A DNA stretch of 64,000 nucleotides from Haloprofundus salinisoli (GTDB taxonomy: Archaea; Halobacteriota; Halobacteria; Halobacteriales; Haloferacaceae). The first letter of the stretch is position 1. Each line of letters starts with the position of its first letter. The translations under genes were made by a program, and so were the position numbers. Positions 25,412-33,847 of this stretch are shown here, piece by piece. Under the pieces are notes generated by a model that worked only from the letters and a program-made list of their open reading frames with translations, made no database searches and was not told the DNA's origin. The DNA is taken from contig NZ_CP083663.1 of NCBI RefSeq assembly GCF_020097815.1, positions 2,728,001 through 2,792,000 on the forward strand, given 5' to 3'.

Positions 25412-26225
25412 CTCGTCGTCCTCCTCGTCGTCTTCGATACAGAGCGTCGTCGCCGACGAAGTCGGAGACCAGATAGACGGCCGGCAGGTCGGCGAGAGCG
25501 TCGGCCGAAAGATCGGCAGTCGACTGGGTCGCGAACTCGGCAGACGGCTCGGCCATACGGTCGACGAGACCGTCCGAGAGGGCGTCGAAGCGGGAAAGAA
25601 GCCGTTCGAGATTCTCGGCGACGTCAAAGAGACGCTCAAACAGGCGATCCTGAACTCGCTCGGGACGCGCGAGGCGGTCGAGGAGAGCGCCAGCGTGCTA
25701 CGCGACGCGGTCTCCGAACCGAGCGAAATCGAGCAGACGGCCGAGGAAACCGCGGAGACGGCCACGGAGTCCGCCGAGAGCGCCAAAGAGCAAGCGACGG
25801 ATACGGCCGAGAGCGCCGCCGAGAAGACGACCGACACCGCCGAGAAAGCCACCGACCAAGCGGCGGACGCCGCCGAGAGCGCTACGGAACAGGTGACCGA
25901 CACCGGCGAGAGCGCCGAAGAGACAGCCGAGGGCGACGAGGAGACGGCCGACGAAGCCGAGTCCCGCGCGACGGGCGGCGTCCCCGACAACCTCAGCGAC
26001 GTCCGGCGGGAGACGTACCGGGAACTGCTCGAAACCGTCTCCTACCGGGAACTGCAGTCGATGGCGAAGGACGCCGAGATCAAGGCGAATCAGAGCCGCG
26101 AGGAACTCGTCGACGACCTCGTCGAGCAGTTCGACCAGGAGACCGACGAGGACGACGAAACCGACGAAGCCGACGAGACCGACGAGGCAGACCAGTCCGA
26201 CGACGGGGGTGACGGAGACGAATGA
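25404..26225 (+). CDS. Acidic LEA-like repeat protein with a SAP-like C-terminal motif (acidic operon gene 3)
   Basis: 273 residues from ATG 25404, overlapping gene 2. Residues about 12-60 have 'GDQIDGRQVGESVGRKIGSR' and continue as a Gly-spaced amphipathic helix like that of gene 2. Residues about 108-180 hold T-A-E-[ST]-A-x-E repeats reminiscent of LEA-type 11-mers. Residues about 195-235 carry 'TYRELLETVSYRELQSMAKD' and 'IKANQSREELVDDLVEQF', a SAP/Rho-N-type helix-extended-helix often used to touch nucleic acid. A Glu/Asp tail ends it. Nucleic-acid binding is inferred from that motif only. Confidence 0.75.
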   Translation: MSDSSSSSSSSIQSVVADEVGDQIDGRQVGESVGRKIGSRLGRELGRRLGHTVDETVREGVEAGKKPFEILGDVKETLKQAILNSLGTREAVEESASVLRDAVSEPSEIEQTAEETAETATESAESAKEQATDTAESAAEKTTDTAEKATDQAADAAESATEQVTDTGESAEETAEGDEETADEAESRATGGVPDNLSDVRRETYRELLETVSYRELQSMAKDAEIKANQSREELVDDLVEQFDQETDEDDETDEADETDEADQSDDGGDGDE

Positions 26226-27046
26226 CCGACGCCGCCGAGAACGTCAACCGCCTCCTCGAAGAAGCGACCCAGGCGCTCTCGGCGCCCGACGACGAGCGCG
26301 ACGACCGACTCCGCGAACTCGCCGACGAGACGGCGGCGTTCGTCGACGAGACGTCGACCGCCGACCTCATCGAAGGCGTCGGCCTCACCGACGACGACGG
26401 CGGGCAGGTGAAGACGATTCCGAACGCCCTCGCCGTCGGCAGCGAGGACTCTGTGCTCGGCCTCAAGACGATTCTGGCGCTGTCGAACGCCGAGAACCTC
26501 GACGACCCCGACGCGATGAGCAACCTTCGTGAACGGCTCTCCGAACTCACCGGCGGGTCCGAGCAGTCGGCGGACGAGGACCCGACCGACGAAGGCGAGG
26601 AACCCGAGCAAGCCGACGAGACGACGGCCGAGGCGGACGAGGTCGAAGAGACCGACGCCGAGTCGGCCGAGGAACCGGCAGTCGAGGGCTCCGGAGAAGC
26701 CGAAGCGGACGAAGAAGACGGGCCGCTTCTCACGGAGTCGCTGCAGTCGCAACTCGACGAGGCGGCCGACTCGATCAGAGCCAGTATCGAACAGATGCAG
26801 GCCGACGACGAGGGGGCCACGGACGAGGAGGCCGAAGCCGAAGCCGAAGCCGAGGCCGAGGCCGAGGCCGAAGCCGAGACCGAAGAAGAGGACGACGGTC
26901 TTCTCGACGTCGGCCGCGACGACATCGGCGACGACGTCGGCGACGACCGCGATTCCCGGGGACGTGCGACGATGCACTCGACCGTGCCGAAGTCACGCCG
27001 CGACATGAACGGCGTCGCCCGTCATTCGACCGTTCCGAAGCGGTGA
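26222..27046 (+). CDS. Acidic protein with duplicated HSTVPK C-terminal motif (acidic operon gene 4)
   Basis: 274 residues from ATG 26222, overlapping gene 3 by 4 bases. Residues 1-115 are a helical domain beginning 'MTDAAENVNRLLEEATQALS'. Residues about 118-165 and 195-240 are Glu/Asp/Ala tracts, the second with a run of EA dipeptides. The last 27 residues are basic and carry the motif HSTVPK twice, separated by 'SRRDMNGVAR', a short signal that looks like a conserved docking or targeting tail. No enzymatic motif. Last gene of the operon. Confidence 0.75.
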   Translation: MTDAAENVNRLLEEATQALSAPDDERDDRLRELADETAAFVDETSTADLIEGVGLTDDDGGQVKTIPNALAVGSEDSVLGLKTILALSNAENLDDPDAMSNLRERLSELTGGSEQSADEDPTDEGEEPEQADETTAEADEVEETDAESAEEPAVEGSGEAEADEEDGPLLTESLQSQLDEAADSIRASIEQMQADDEGATDEEAEAEAEAEAEAEAEAETEEEDDGLLDVGRDDIGDDVGDDRDSRGRATMHSTVPKSRRDMNGVARHSTVPKR

Positions 27047-27094
27047 GCGGGTACGCTCCGACGACCGCGGCCCGTTCGTAATTTTCCACTCGAG

Positions 27095-28309
27095 ATGATA
27101 CCACACCTGTCGACTGTCCGGGCGACGCTGACGAACGTCGTCGCCGAGTTTCGCTCGAAGAACGTCGCGTTCATGGCCGGCAGCATCGCCTACAACGCGT
27201 TCGTCTCGCTGCTCCCCCTGCTTCTGTTGCTCGTCCTCTCGGTGTCGGTCGTCGGCAGCGCCGCGCTCGAACGCCGGGTTATCGAACTCGCGGCGACGTA
27301 TCTCGCTCCCGGCGTCGGCGAGACGCTTCGGGAGGTGCTGCGGGAGGCCAACGACAACACCGGCTTCTCGCTCGTCGGCATCGTCGTGCTGCTGTGGGGG
27401 ACGCTGAAGATATTCCGCGGGCTCGACACCGCCTTCGCCGAGATATACGAGACCGAGGACACGGACGAGTTCGTCGACCAACTCCGCGACGGACTCGTCG
27501 TCTTCGTCGCGCTCCTGGTCGCCGTCGTCGCCATGATCACGACCGGGTCGGCCTTCGCCGCGCTCGCACAGCGACTCGCCATCGGCGTCCTGAACCCGCT
27601 GTTTCTCGTCGTCGCCCTCAGTATCGCGTTCTTCCCGCTGTACTACATCTTCCCGAACGCCGACCTCTCGATCAGAGACGTCGTTCCGGGACTCGTCACC
27701 GCCGCCGCGGGGTGGGCGGCGCTCCAGGCGCTGTTTCAGGTGTACGTCGCCGCCTCCGCGAAGACGGACGCCTACGGCGTCCTCGGCGGTATCGTCCTCC
27801 TCGTCACGTGGCTCTACTTCGCCGGCCTGCTCCTGTTGCTCGGGGCAGTCATCAACGCCGTCGTCGGCGGGTACGTCGGCGACGGCGTTGACGACGGTTC
27901 GGGTCCCGAGCAGGCTGACCTTTTCGACGTCATCGACGCCCGCGGCGTCGGAAACGCGGCACCCCACCGAACGCATCGGAAAACGCGGCTGACGCCGGAC
28001 GAAACGGCGACGTACCTCGACCGCTTCCGCGAGGACCTGACCGATCGATATCGCGGCATGCGACCGACCGACGGCGAACGGTCTCACCGGTCTCCCGCCG
28101 CAGCGACCGAAATCGGATTGCTCGAACGCTCGTACGAGACCGACGGCGACCCCGTCTACGAGACGTGCTTCCGGTGGCGCGTCCCCGAGCGAGAGTCCGA
28201 AATCGACGCCGACGCCACCGCCGACACGCCCGGCACCGCCGACACCGCCGACCCCGGTGAAGCGGACGAGTCCGCGCCGGCCGACGCGCGGCGAGCGGAG
28301 GAGAACTGA
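27095..28309 (+). CDS. YihY/virulence factor BrkB family membrane protein (copy 1)
   Basis: 404 residues with about six transmembrane helices, starting ATG 27095. Family hallmarks are 'VAFMAGSIAYNAFVSLLPLL' near 28-47 and 'GIVLLVTWLYFAGLLLLLGA' near 232-251. Long historical annotation as RNase BN is doubtful; the family is a membrane protein of unclear role, possibly transport. A soluble acidic C-terminal part (about 290-404) is unusual in the bacterial family. It is followed directly by a close paralogue. Confidence 0.9.
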   Translation: MIPHLSTVRATLTNVVAEFRSKNVAFMAGSIAYNAFVSLLPLLLLLVLSVSVVGSAALERRVIELAATYLAPGVGETLREVLREANDNTGFSLVGIVVLLWGTLKIFRGLDTAFAEIYETEDTDEFVDQLRDGLVVFVALLVAVVAMITTGSAFAALAQRLAIGVLNPLFLVVALSIAFFPLYYIFPNADLSIRDVVPGLVTAAAGWAALQALFQVYVAASAKTDAYGVLGGIVLLVTWLYFAGLLLLLGAVINAVVGGYVGDGVDDGSGPEQADLFDVIDARGVGNAAPHRTHRKTRLTPDETATYLDRFREDLTDRYRGMRPTDGERSHRSPAAATEIGLLERSYETDGDPVYETCFRWRVPERESEIDADATADTPGTADTADPGEADESAPADARRAEEN

Positions 28310-28373
28310 ATCCGAGGACAGACACCGGCGACTCCCGGCGAAACGCTTTCCGCCGGGGCGTCGACTGGATGGT

Positions 28374-29522
28374 ATGAGCACCCGGCGCTCCCCTATCGCG
28401 GTGGGCAGAGGCGTCCTCGCGGAGTTCCGTTCGAAGAACGTCGCGTTCATGGCCGGCAGCATCGCCTACAACGCGTTCGTCTCGCTGATTCCGCTTTTAC
28501 TTCTGGTCGTGCTCCTCGTGTCGCTTCTCGGCTCCGAGCAACTCGAAGGACGGGTCTCGGGTCTGGTCGCGTCGTCGCTGACTCCCGCGACGGGGGAGCT
28601 GGTCTCGAACGCCCTCGACAGCGCGAGCGAGGGTACCGGACTCTCCATCGTCGGCGTCGTCGTCCTCCTGTGGGGGACGTTGAAGATATTCCGCGGGCTC
28701 GACACCGCCTTCTCGGAGATTTACGAGACCGAAGGGAGCAACGAGTTCGTCGACCAACTCCGCGACGGACTCGTCGTCTTCGTCGCACTCCTCGTCGGCA
28801 TCACGGCGATGGTCGCCGCCAGCACCGCCTTCGCCGCCTTCGAATCGCTACCCTGGGTCGGACTGCTCAACCCGCTCGTGTTAATTCTCGGGCTGAGCAT
28901 CGCGTTCCTCCCGCTGTACTACGTGTTCCCCGACGCCGACCTCTCGGTCCGGGGGATCCTTCCCGGCGTGCTGACGGCGGCGGTCGGGTGGGCGCTCCTC
29001 CAAGGCGTGTTCCAGTTCTACATCGCCTTCTCGGACAAGTCCGAGGCGTACGGCGTGCTCGGCGGCGTCATCCTCCTCGTGACCTGGCTCTACTTCGGCG
29101 GCCTCGTCCTCCTGCTCGGCGCAGTGGTCAACGCCGTCGTCGGAGGTTACGCGACCGGTGCGTCGGGCGGCGTCGGCCGCGGTGCCGCCGAGCGTGCGGC
29201 GAACCGCGAACTGCTGCGCGAAGACCGCCTGAACCGCGACCAGGCGGCGTCGTACCTTCGACGACTCCGTGAGGACGTCGCGCGGCGCTACGAGGGGATG
29301 GAACCGATGTCCACCGACGGGACGCCCGGTCGTTCTCGGATGCCGGAGACCGGCACGCTCGAAGTCGAAGAGCGAGCGTTCGAGGAAGACGACGGGCGGA
29401 CCTACGAGGTACGACTCCGGTGGGAACTCGGAGAGAGCGACGCGCACACCGGGGCGGCTGCGGCGACGGACACCGCCGACGCGGACTCACCGGACCGGTC
29501 GTCGACGCCCGCAGACGACTGA
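28374..29522 (+). CDS. YihY/virulence factor BrkB family membrane protein (copy 2)
   Basis: 382 residues from ATG 28374 ('MSTRRSPIAVGRGVLAEFRS'). It repeats the architecture of the gene before it, with the same 'VAFMAGSIAYNAFVSLIPLL' and 'GVILLVTWLYFGGLVLLLGA' segments and an acidic C-terminal soluble part. 57 bases (28431-28487) are identical to the first copy at 27155-27211. The gene pair is a tandem duplication. The intergenic gap is 64 bases, so joint transcription is likely. Confidence 0.9.
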   Translation: MSTRRSPIAVGRGVLAEFRSKNVAFMAGSIAYNAFVSLIPLLLLVVLLVSLLGSEQLEGRVSGLVASSLTPATGELVSNALDSASEGTGLSIVGVVVLLWGTLKIFRGLDTAFSEIYETEGSNEFVDQLRDGLVVFVALLVGITAMVAASTAFAAFESLPWVGLLNPLVLILGLSIAFLPLYYVFPDADLSVRGILPGVLTAAVGWALLQGVFQFYIAFSDKSEAYGVLGGVILLVTWLYFGGLVLLLGAVVNAVVGGYATGASGGVGRGAAERAANRELLREDRLNRDQAASYLRRLREDVARRYEGMEPMSTDGTPGRSRMPETGTLEVEERAFEEDDGRTYEVRLRWELGESDAHTGAAAATDTADADSPDRSSTPADD

Positions 29523-29548
29523 GTTCGCCGACGACTGACGCCGACCGG

Positions 29549-30190
29549 CTAACCCCGACCGAGAATCTGTCCCAACACTCCAGACTGCCCGCGCCGGAGT
29601 CGTTCGAGAAACGCCGACTTGCTGATTTCCAGCTCCTCGGCCACTTCCGACGCCGTCGCCGCCTTCGGCACCGAGAAGTAGCCCATCTCCAGCGCCGCCC
29701 GGAGCGCCGCCTCCTGAGCGGGTGTCACGTCCCACCGTGCGGCGGCCGACTCCGCCTGCGGTCCGAGCGGGTAGACGCGTTCGAGCGTCACGCCGACGGC
29801 TTCGCCGGCAGCCGCCAGCACGCCCTGCAGCACGTCGTAGCCGACGACCGCGCCCGTGAATCGCTCCTCGCCGTCGCGGTAGCTCAGCGTCTCGGCGACG
29901 AACCCTACGTCTGTCAGTTCGTGGACGATGCAGGGATGCTTCGAGAGACAACGGTACGTGTCCCGCCCCTCGGCCGTCGCGCGGTGGAGGTAGCGCAGTC
30001 GTTCGTCGTCGTCGAGCGCCGCCGCGAGTTCGCCGCTCGTCGGCGCGCCGAACCGGAGGAGGACGTTCCCGTCACCGCGCAACTGCGGCGGTTCGCACTC
30101 GATAGTCGCGTTCGTCGCGCGTGACGCTGCCGCCAGCGGGCAGTCGTCGCCGGTCACCCGGAACTCCACGACCAAACACTCCTCGCGCAT
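29549..30190 (-). CDS. HTH_10 (bacterio-opsin activator-like) regulator, likely of the paa genes
   Basis: 213 residues from ATG 30190. The C-terminal 55 residues are the HTH_10 domain of the Bat family: 'WDVTPAQEAALRAALEMGYF' followed by 'ATASEVAEELEISKSAFLER'. The N-terminal 150 residues are a ligand-sensing half with 'CPLAAASRATNATIECEPPQ' and conserved Cys/His spots. It is divergent from paaA with one shared 85-base promoter region, which makes control of paaABCD the natural guess. The effector could be phenylacetyl-CoA or a related compound, by inference only. Confidence 0.85.
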   Translation of the reverse strand: MREECLVVEFRVTGDDCPLAAASRATNATIECEPPQLRGDGNVLLRFGAPTSGELAAALDDDERLRYLHRATAEGRDTYRCLSKHPCIVHELTDVGFVAETLSYRDGEERFTGAVVGYDVLQGVLAAAGEAVGVTLERVYPLGPQAESAAARWDVTPAQEAALRAALEMGYFSVPKAATASEVAEELEISKSAFLERLRRGQSGVLGQILGRG

Positions 30191-30212
30191 CGACCGCTAA
30201 TCGTCCGGCGGA

Positions 30213-30226
30213 AACATATAAATACC
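30213..30226. promoter_or_regulatory. Shared TATA region between regulator and paaA
   Basis: An almost symmetric A+T block (acatataaata) lies between the divergent genes, 25 bases from the regulator start and about 50 bases from paaA ATG 30276. It can serve as TATA box in both directions, coupling the two promoters. Flanking CCGGCGG and CCGCC-type sequences form a loose inverted repeat. Confidence 0.5.
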
Positions 30227-30275
30227 GCCTATAGCCGGGTGAACGGGTAAGCCGGAGAATCTATAATGAACGACC

Positions 30276-31220
30276 ATGGACCTCGACACCGTCAAAGAGC
30301 GGGCCGGACCGCGGCAGTTCAGCCCGAAAGACGACATGCCGGAGGAGTACCGGAAAGCGGCGACGCGGATGATCCAGTTCCACGCCAACTCCGAGGTGAT
30401 GGGCGGTTACCTCGACAAGGTGTTCACGCGCATGGCCCCGAGTCTCGATCGGAAACTCGCCTGCACGGCGAAGACGCAAGACGAAATCGGTCACGCGCAA
30501 CTGCTCTACCGCGCCGCCGAGACGCTCGGCGTGAAGACGCGCGAGGAGATGTTGGACGAGTTGGAACGCGGCGACGGGAAGTTTCTCAACTGCTTTCACT
30601 ACCCGGTGAGCTCGTGGTACGAAGCGCCGATGATCGACTTCTTCGTCGACGGCGGCGCGATGCGCCGACAGGCGACGCTCAAGAGCACCTCGTGGGAGCC
30701 GTACGCGCACGCGATGGACAAAGTCTGCTTCGAGGAGGGCTTTCACGTCAAACACGGCGAGGACATCCTTCGGGAACTCATGCGCTCCTCGAAGGCGAAC
30801 CAGGAGCGAACCCAGGAGGTGTTCGACACGTGGTGGCCGCGCATCCTCCAGTTCTTCGGGCCGATGAACAGCCAGAGCACGCACAACGACTTCGCCCAGC
30901 AGGTGGGACTGAAGACCGTCTCGAACTCCGAGCTCCGGCAGGCGTTTCTGAACGCCTACATCCCGAAAGCCGAGAAGTACGGCCTCGAAATCCCCGACGA
31001 ACCCAGAATCGAGTACGACGAGGAGACCGGCAAGTACGCCGTCGTCGAAGAGGACCTCGACTGGGACGAGTTCTGGACCATCGCCAAGAACGACTACGAG
31101 GGTAGTTACGAACAGATCGGCTCGCGTCGTCAGCGCCACGAGGCCGTGGCGTGGGTACGCGAGGCGATGGACGGCTGGGAGCACAACTCCGCGGGCACGA
31201 CCCCACAGGCGGCCGATTAG
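30276..31220 (+). CDS. paaA: 1,2-phenylacetyl-CoA epoxidase subunit PaaA
   Basis: 314 residues from ATG 30276, full length for PaaA. This catalytic subunit holds a di-iron centre; ligands visible are E70/H73 in 'TAKTQDEIGHAQLLYRA' and the E153/E154-x-x-H157-x-x-H160 cluster in 'CFEEGFHVKHGED'. Also typical: 'KSTSWEPYAHAMDKV' and 'WWPRILQFFGPMN'. It epoxidises the ring of phenylacetyl-CoA with O2. Head of the paaABCD operon. Confidence 0.95.
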   Translation: MDLDTVKERAGPRQFSPKDDMPEEYRKAATRMIQFHANSEVMGGYLDKVFTRMAPSLDRKLACTAKTQDEIGHAQLLYRAAETLGVKTREEMLDELERGDGKFLNCFHYPVSSWYEAPMIDFFVDGGAMRRQATLKSTSWEPYAHAMDKVCFEEGFHVKHGEDILRELMRSSKANQERTQEVFDTWWPRILQFFGPMNSQSTHNDFAQQVGLKTVSNSELRQAFLNAYIPKAEKYGLEIPDEPRIEYDEETGKYAVVEEDLDWDEFWTIAKNDYEGSYEQIGSRRQRHEAVAWVREAMDGWEHNSAGTTPQAAD

Positions 31221-31221
31221 A

Positions 31222-31548
31222 ATGATCTGGGAAGTGTTCAGACAGGAGAAACCCGGGAAGTACCACCAGCACTGCGGCAACGTCCACGCGCCGGACCGCG
31301 AGATGGCGCTGATGTTCGCGCAGATTCAGCACGGCCGCCGCATGCAGACCAACAGCCTCTGGGTCGTCCCGCGCGACGAAATCGGCGAGGTCGACGCCGA
31401 CGAGGCGAAGTTCGGCGGCACGACCGACAAGGCGTACCGCTGGGCGATGACGTACAACAACGTCGACGCCAGTTTCGCCGCCGAGGTCGAGGAGAGCGAG
31501 GACGAACAGCGCGAGGCGGCCAAGAAGCGCAAGGAGGCCCAGTCGTGA
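31222..31548 (+). CDS. paaB: 1,2-phenylacetyl-CoA epoxidase subunit PaaB
   Basis: 108 residues, starting one base after the paaA stop. It carries the PaaB core 'WEVFRQEKPGKYHQHCGNVH' and 'DREMALMFAQIQHGRR', with 'NSLWVVPRDEI' and a charged C-terminal extension. PaaB is the small subunit that bridges A and C in the epoxidase complex. Its TGA overlaps the paaC start by 4 bases. Confidence 0.95.
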   Translation: MIWEVFRQEKPGKYHQHCGNVHAPDREMALMFAQIQHGRRMQTNSLWVVPRDEIGEVDADEAKFGGTTDKAYRWAMTYNNVDASFAAEVEESEDEQREAAKKRKEAQS

Positions 31549-32378
31549 GCTCTCCACGATTCGCCGGTCCCGACGACCTCGGCGACCGCGAACGGGCGGC
31601 GCTCGAAGCCCTCCTCTTTCGGATGGCCGACGACGAGTACGTCGCCGCCGAGCGCTACGTCGAGTGGCAGATCTTCGCGCCGACGCTCGAATCCGACCTC
31701 GCGCTCGCCAACGTCGCCCAGGACGAGTACGGCCACGCCCGACTCTGGTACGACTTGCTCCAGGATTTGGGCCACACTGAACAGGAACTCATCTGGGAGC
31801 GCCCGCCCGAGAGCTGGCGGCACGCGACGCTCGTCGAACTCGAAACCGAACCCGGTGACTGGGCGGACACGATGGTCCGGACGTACCTCTACGACACCGC
31901 CGAGCAGCTGCGCATGGAGGCCATCGTCGACTCGTCGTACGCGCCGCTGTGTGACCGCGTCGAGAAAGTGCTCGCAGAGGAGTCGTACCACCGCGAGCAC
32001 GCCCAGAACTGGCTGGACCGCCTCGCCGACGAGGGCAGCGAAGAGAGTCGCGCCCGCGTCCAGACCGCGCTGGACCGCCTGTTCCCCCACGCGCTGACGC
32101 TGTTCGCACCCAGTCCCCGCGAGGACGACATCGTCGACCTGGGACTCCGGACCGAGACGCTGTCTGACCTCCGCGCCGAATGGCTGGATATCGTCGTCCC
32201 GTATCTCGAATCGCTGGGCCTGGACGTGCCCGAGCCCGAGGAAGTCGAACGAGTGCAGTCGACCGGCCGCGACGGCGACCACACCGACGACTGGTTCGAC
32301 CTCTACGAGGAGTTCACCGCGACGTACCGCCAACTCGACTTCGAGAGGCCGACCACGCTCAGGGGTGAGGGCGCGTGA
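31545..32378 (+). CDS. paaC: 1,2-phenylacetyl-CoA epoxidase subunit PaaC
   Basis: 277 residues from GTG 31545. The structural subunit keeps the ferritin-like fold of PaaA, with 'NVAQDEYGHARLWYDLLQDL' and 'LAEESYHREHAQNWLDRL'. It stabilises PaaA and does not itself carry out the epoxidation. Overlaps paaD by 4 bases. Confidence 0.94.
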   Translation: MSSPRFAGPDDLGDRERAALEALLFRMADDEYVAAERYVEWQIFAPTLESDLALANVAQDEYGHARLWYDLLQDLGHTEQELIWERPPESWRHATLVELETEPGDWADTMVRTYLYDTAEQLRMEAIVDSSYAPLCDRVEKVLAEESYHREHAQNWLDRLADEGSEESRARVQTALDRLFPHALTLFAPSPREDDIVDLGLRTETLSDLRAEWLDIVVPYLESLGLDVPEPEEVERVQSTGRDGDHTDDWFDLYEEFTATYRQLDFERPTTLRGEGA

Positions 32379-32794
32379 GCGCGGACGACTTCGAAGGCAA
32401 CGAGTTCGAGTCGGAGGCGTGCGCCTACACCGACTACACGTCCGGCGAGGCCCACGAGCAGTACCCGAAGACCGGCGGGGGAGCGACCGGCGTCGAGCGC
32501 GACGTGTGGGACGCGCTGTACGAAGTGGAAGACCCCGAGATGCCCGTCAGCATCGTCGACTTGGGGCTCATCTACGGCGTGGAAGTCGCCGACGACGTCG
32601 CGCGCGTCGAGATGACGCTCACCTACACCGGCTGTCCGGCCCGCGACATGATTCTCAACGACGTGCGCTGTGCCGCGCTCGCCGCCGGCGTCGCCGACGC
32701 CGAGGTGACGCTACGGTACTCGCCGCCGTGGAACGTCGAGATGGTGACAGAGCGAGGGAAAGAAGACCTTCGGGAGTTCGGGCTGAGCGTCTGA
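32375..32794 (+). CDS. paaD: PaaD, MIP18/DUF59 domain half
   Basis: 139 residues from GTG 32375. The DUF59 domain spans about 45-139, with 'DVWDALYEVEDPEMPVSIVD' and 'MTLTYTGCPARDMI', and the conserved Cys near 86. Bacterial PaaD has a second, C-terminal zinc domain; here the protein ends before it, and that domain is encoded by the next gene. PaaD is needed to mature the epoxidase, probably in Fe-S or di-iron assembly. Stop and the next start share TGATG. Confidence 0.92.
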   Translation: MSADDFEGNEFESEACAYTDYTSGEAHEQYPKTGGGATGVERDVWDALYEVEDPEMPVSIVDLGLIYGVEVADDVARVEMTLTYTGCPARDMILNDVRCAALAAGVADAEVTLRYSPPWNVEMVTERGKEDLREFGLSV

Positions 32795-32958
32795 TGCGCT
32801 TCGACCCGAGCACCCGCGGCGAAGGCCCCGAAACCGGCGTCGAGTGTCCCTACTGCGAGTCGACGAACACGGTGCGCGACCACCCCAAGGGACCGGGACT
32901 CTGCCGGTCGATGCACTACTGCGAGGACTGCGAACAGCCGTTCGAGCGGTTCGGCTGA
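32794..32958 (+). CDS. PaaD zinc-ribbon half encoded as a separate small gene
   Basis: 54 residues from ATG 32794, which overlaps the paaD stop by one base. Cysteines C18, C21, C37, C43 and C46, in 'GVECPYCESTNTV' and 'LCRSMHYCEDCEQPFERFG', match the C-terminal zinc-binding tail of bacterial PaaD, which ends in the same CxxCxxPFExF pattern. Thus the one-chain bacterial protein is split in two here. It is coupled by translation to paaD. The operon ends here; no paaE-type reductase gene follows. Confidence 0.8.
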   Translation: MRFDPSTRGEGPETGVECPYCESTNTVRDHPKGPGLCRSMHYCEDCEQPFERFG

Positions 32959-33004
32959 CGGCGGAGTCGACCCCTTTTAACCCTCGGCGCGTCCACCTCC
33001 GACC

Positions 33005-33847
33005 ATGACCGAAGACGCGTGGTTCGCCGGCGTCGACGTCGGCGACACCGAGACGGCGGCGTCGCGCATCCGTGAGGGGAGCGCCGACGCGCCCGCTGAC
33101 TGGCCCGCCGCGGCCGTCGACAGCGGGTTCGCCGCCGACGGGGACGAGTACTACGAGCTGTTTCGAGCGGCGAGCATCGAGGCCGCCCGAACCGCCGCTG
33201 CGGAGGCCGAGCGCGCCGACGACAAGCAGTTGATGCACGCCGTCCGCGCGATGGACGACGCCGAGCGCACGGCCAACGAGCTCGCCGAGCGCCTCGGCGA
33301 GTGGGCCGGGAGCCTCTTCGGGGACGCCGGAACGGGCGTCGACTACGCCCGCGACCTCGCCGACCGCGACCCGCAGGACGCCACCGAGGAGCGCGTTGTC
33401 TCGCTCGCCGAGCGCGTGACCGGACTGGCCGACGAGCGAGACGCGCTCCGCGAGTACGTCGAGCGCCGCGCCCCGGAAGTCGCGCCGAACCTCGCGGAGA
33501 TGGCCGGACCGGTGCTCACCGCCCGTCTCATCTCGCTGGCCGGCGGTCTGGACTCGCTGGCGAAGAAACCCAGCGGAACGGTGCAGGTGCTCGGCGCGGA
33601 GGACGCGCTGTTCGCGCACCTCGCCGGACGCGCGTCGTCGCCGAAACACGGCGTCATCTACGTCCACGAAGCGGTCAGGGGAACTCGACCGCAGGACCGC
33701 GGGTCGGCCGCCCGCGCGCTCGCGGGCAAACTCGCCATCGCCGCCCGCATCGACCACTACAGTGGCGATCTCAGGCCGGAGGTACACGAGGAACTCCGCG
33801 AGCGAATCGAGACGATTCGCGCCCGTGCGGAGGAGGAAGGCGAATGA
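33005..33847 (+). CDS. nop5: NOP5/NOP56-family C/D-box RNP protein
   Basis: 280 residues from ATG 33005. Residues about 140-270 are the Nop domain, with '[20 protein letters not shown]', '[20 protein letters not shown]' and '[16 protein letters not shown]', ending '[15 protein letters not shown]'. Nop5 holds fibrillarin on C/D-box guide RNAs with L7Ae to direct 2'-O-methylation of rRNA and tRNA. The fibrillarin gene overlaps its stop codon. Confidence 0.94.
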   Translation: MTEDAWFAGVDVGDTETAASRIREGSADAPADWPAAAVDSGFAADGDEYYELFRAASIEAARTAAAEAERADDKQLMHAVRAMDDAERTANELAERLGEWAGSLFGDAGTGVDYARDLADRDPQDATEERVVSLAERVTGLADERDALREYVERRAPEVAPNLAEMAGPVLTARLISLAGGLDSLAKKPSGTVQVLGAEDALFAHLAGRASSPKHGVIYVHEAVRGTRPQDRGSAARALAGKLAIAARIDHYSGDLRPEVHEELRERIETIRARAEEEGE

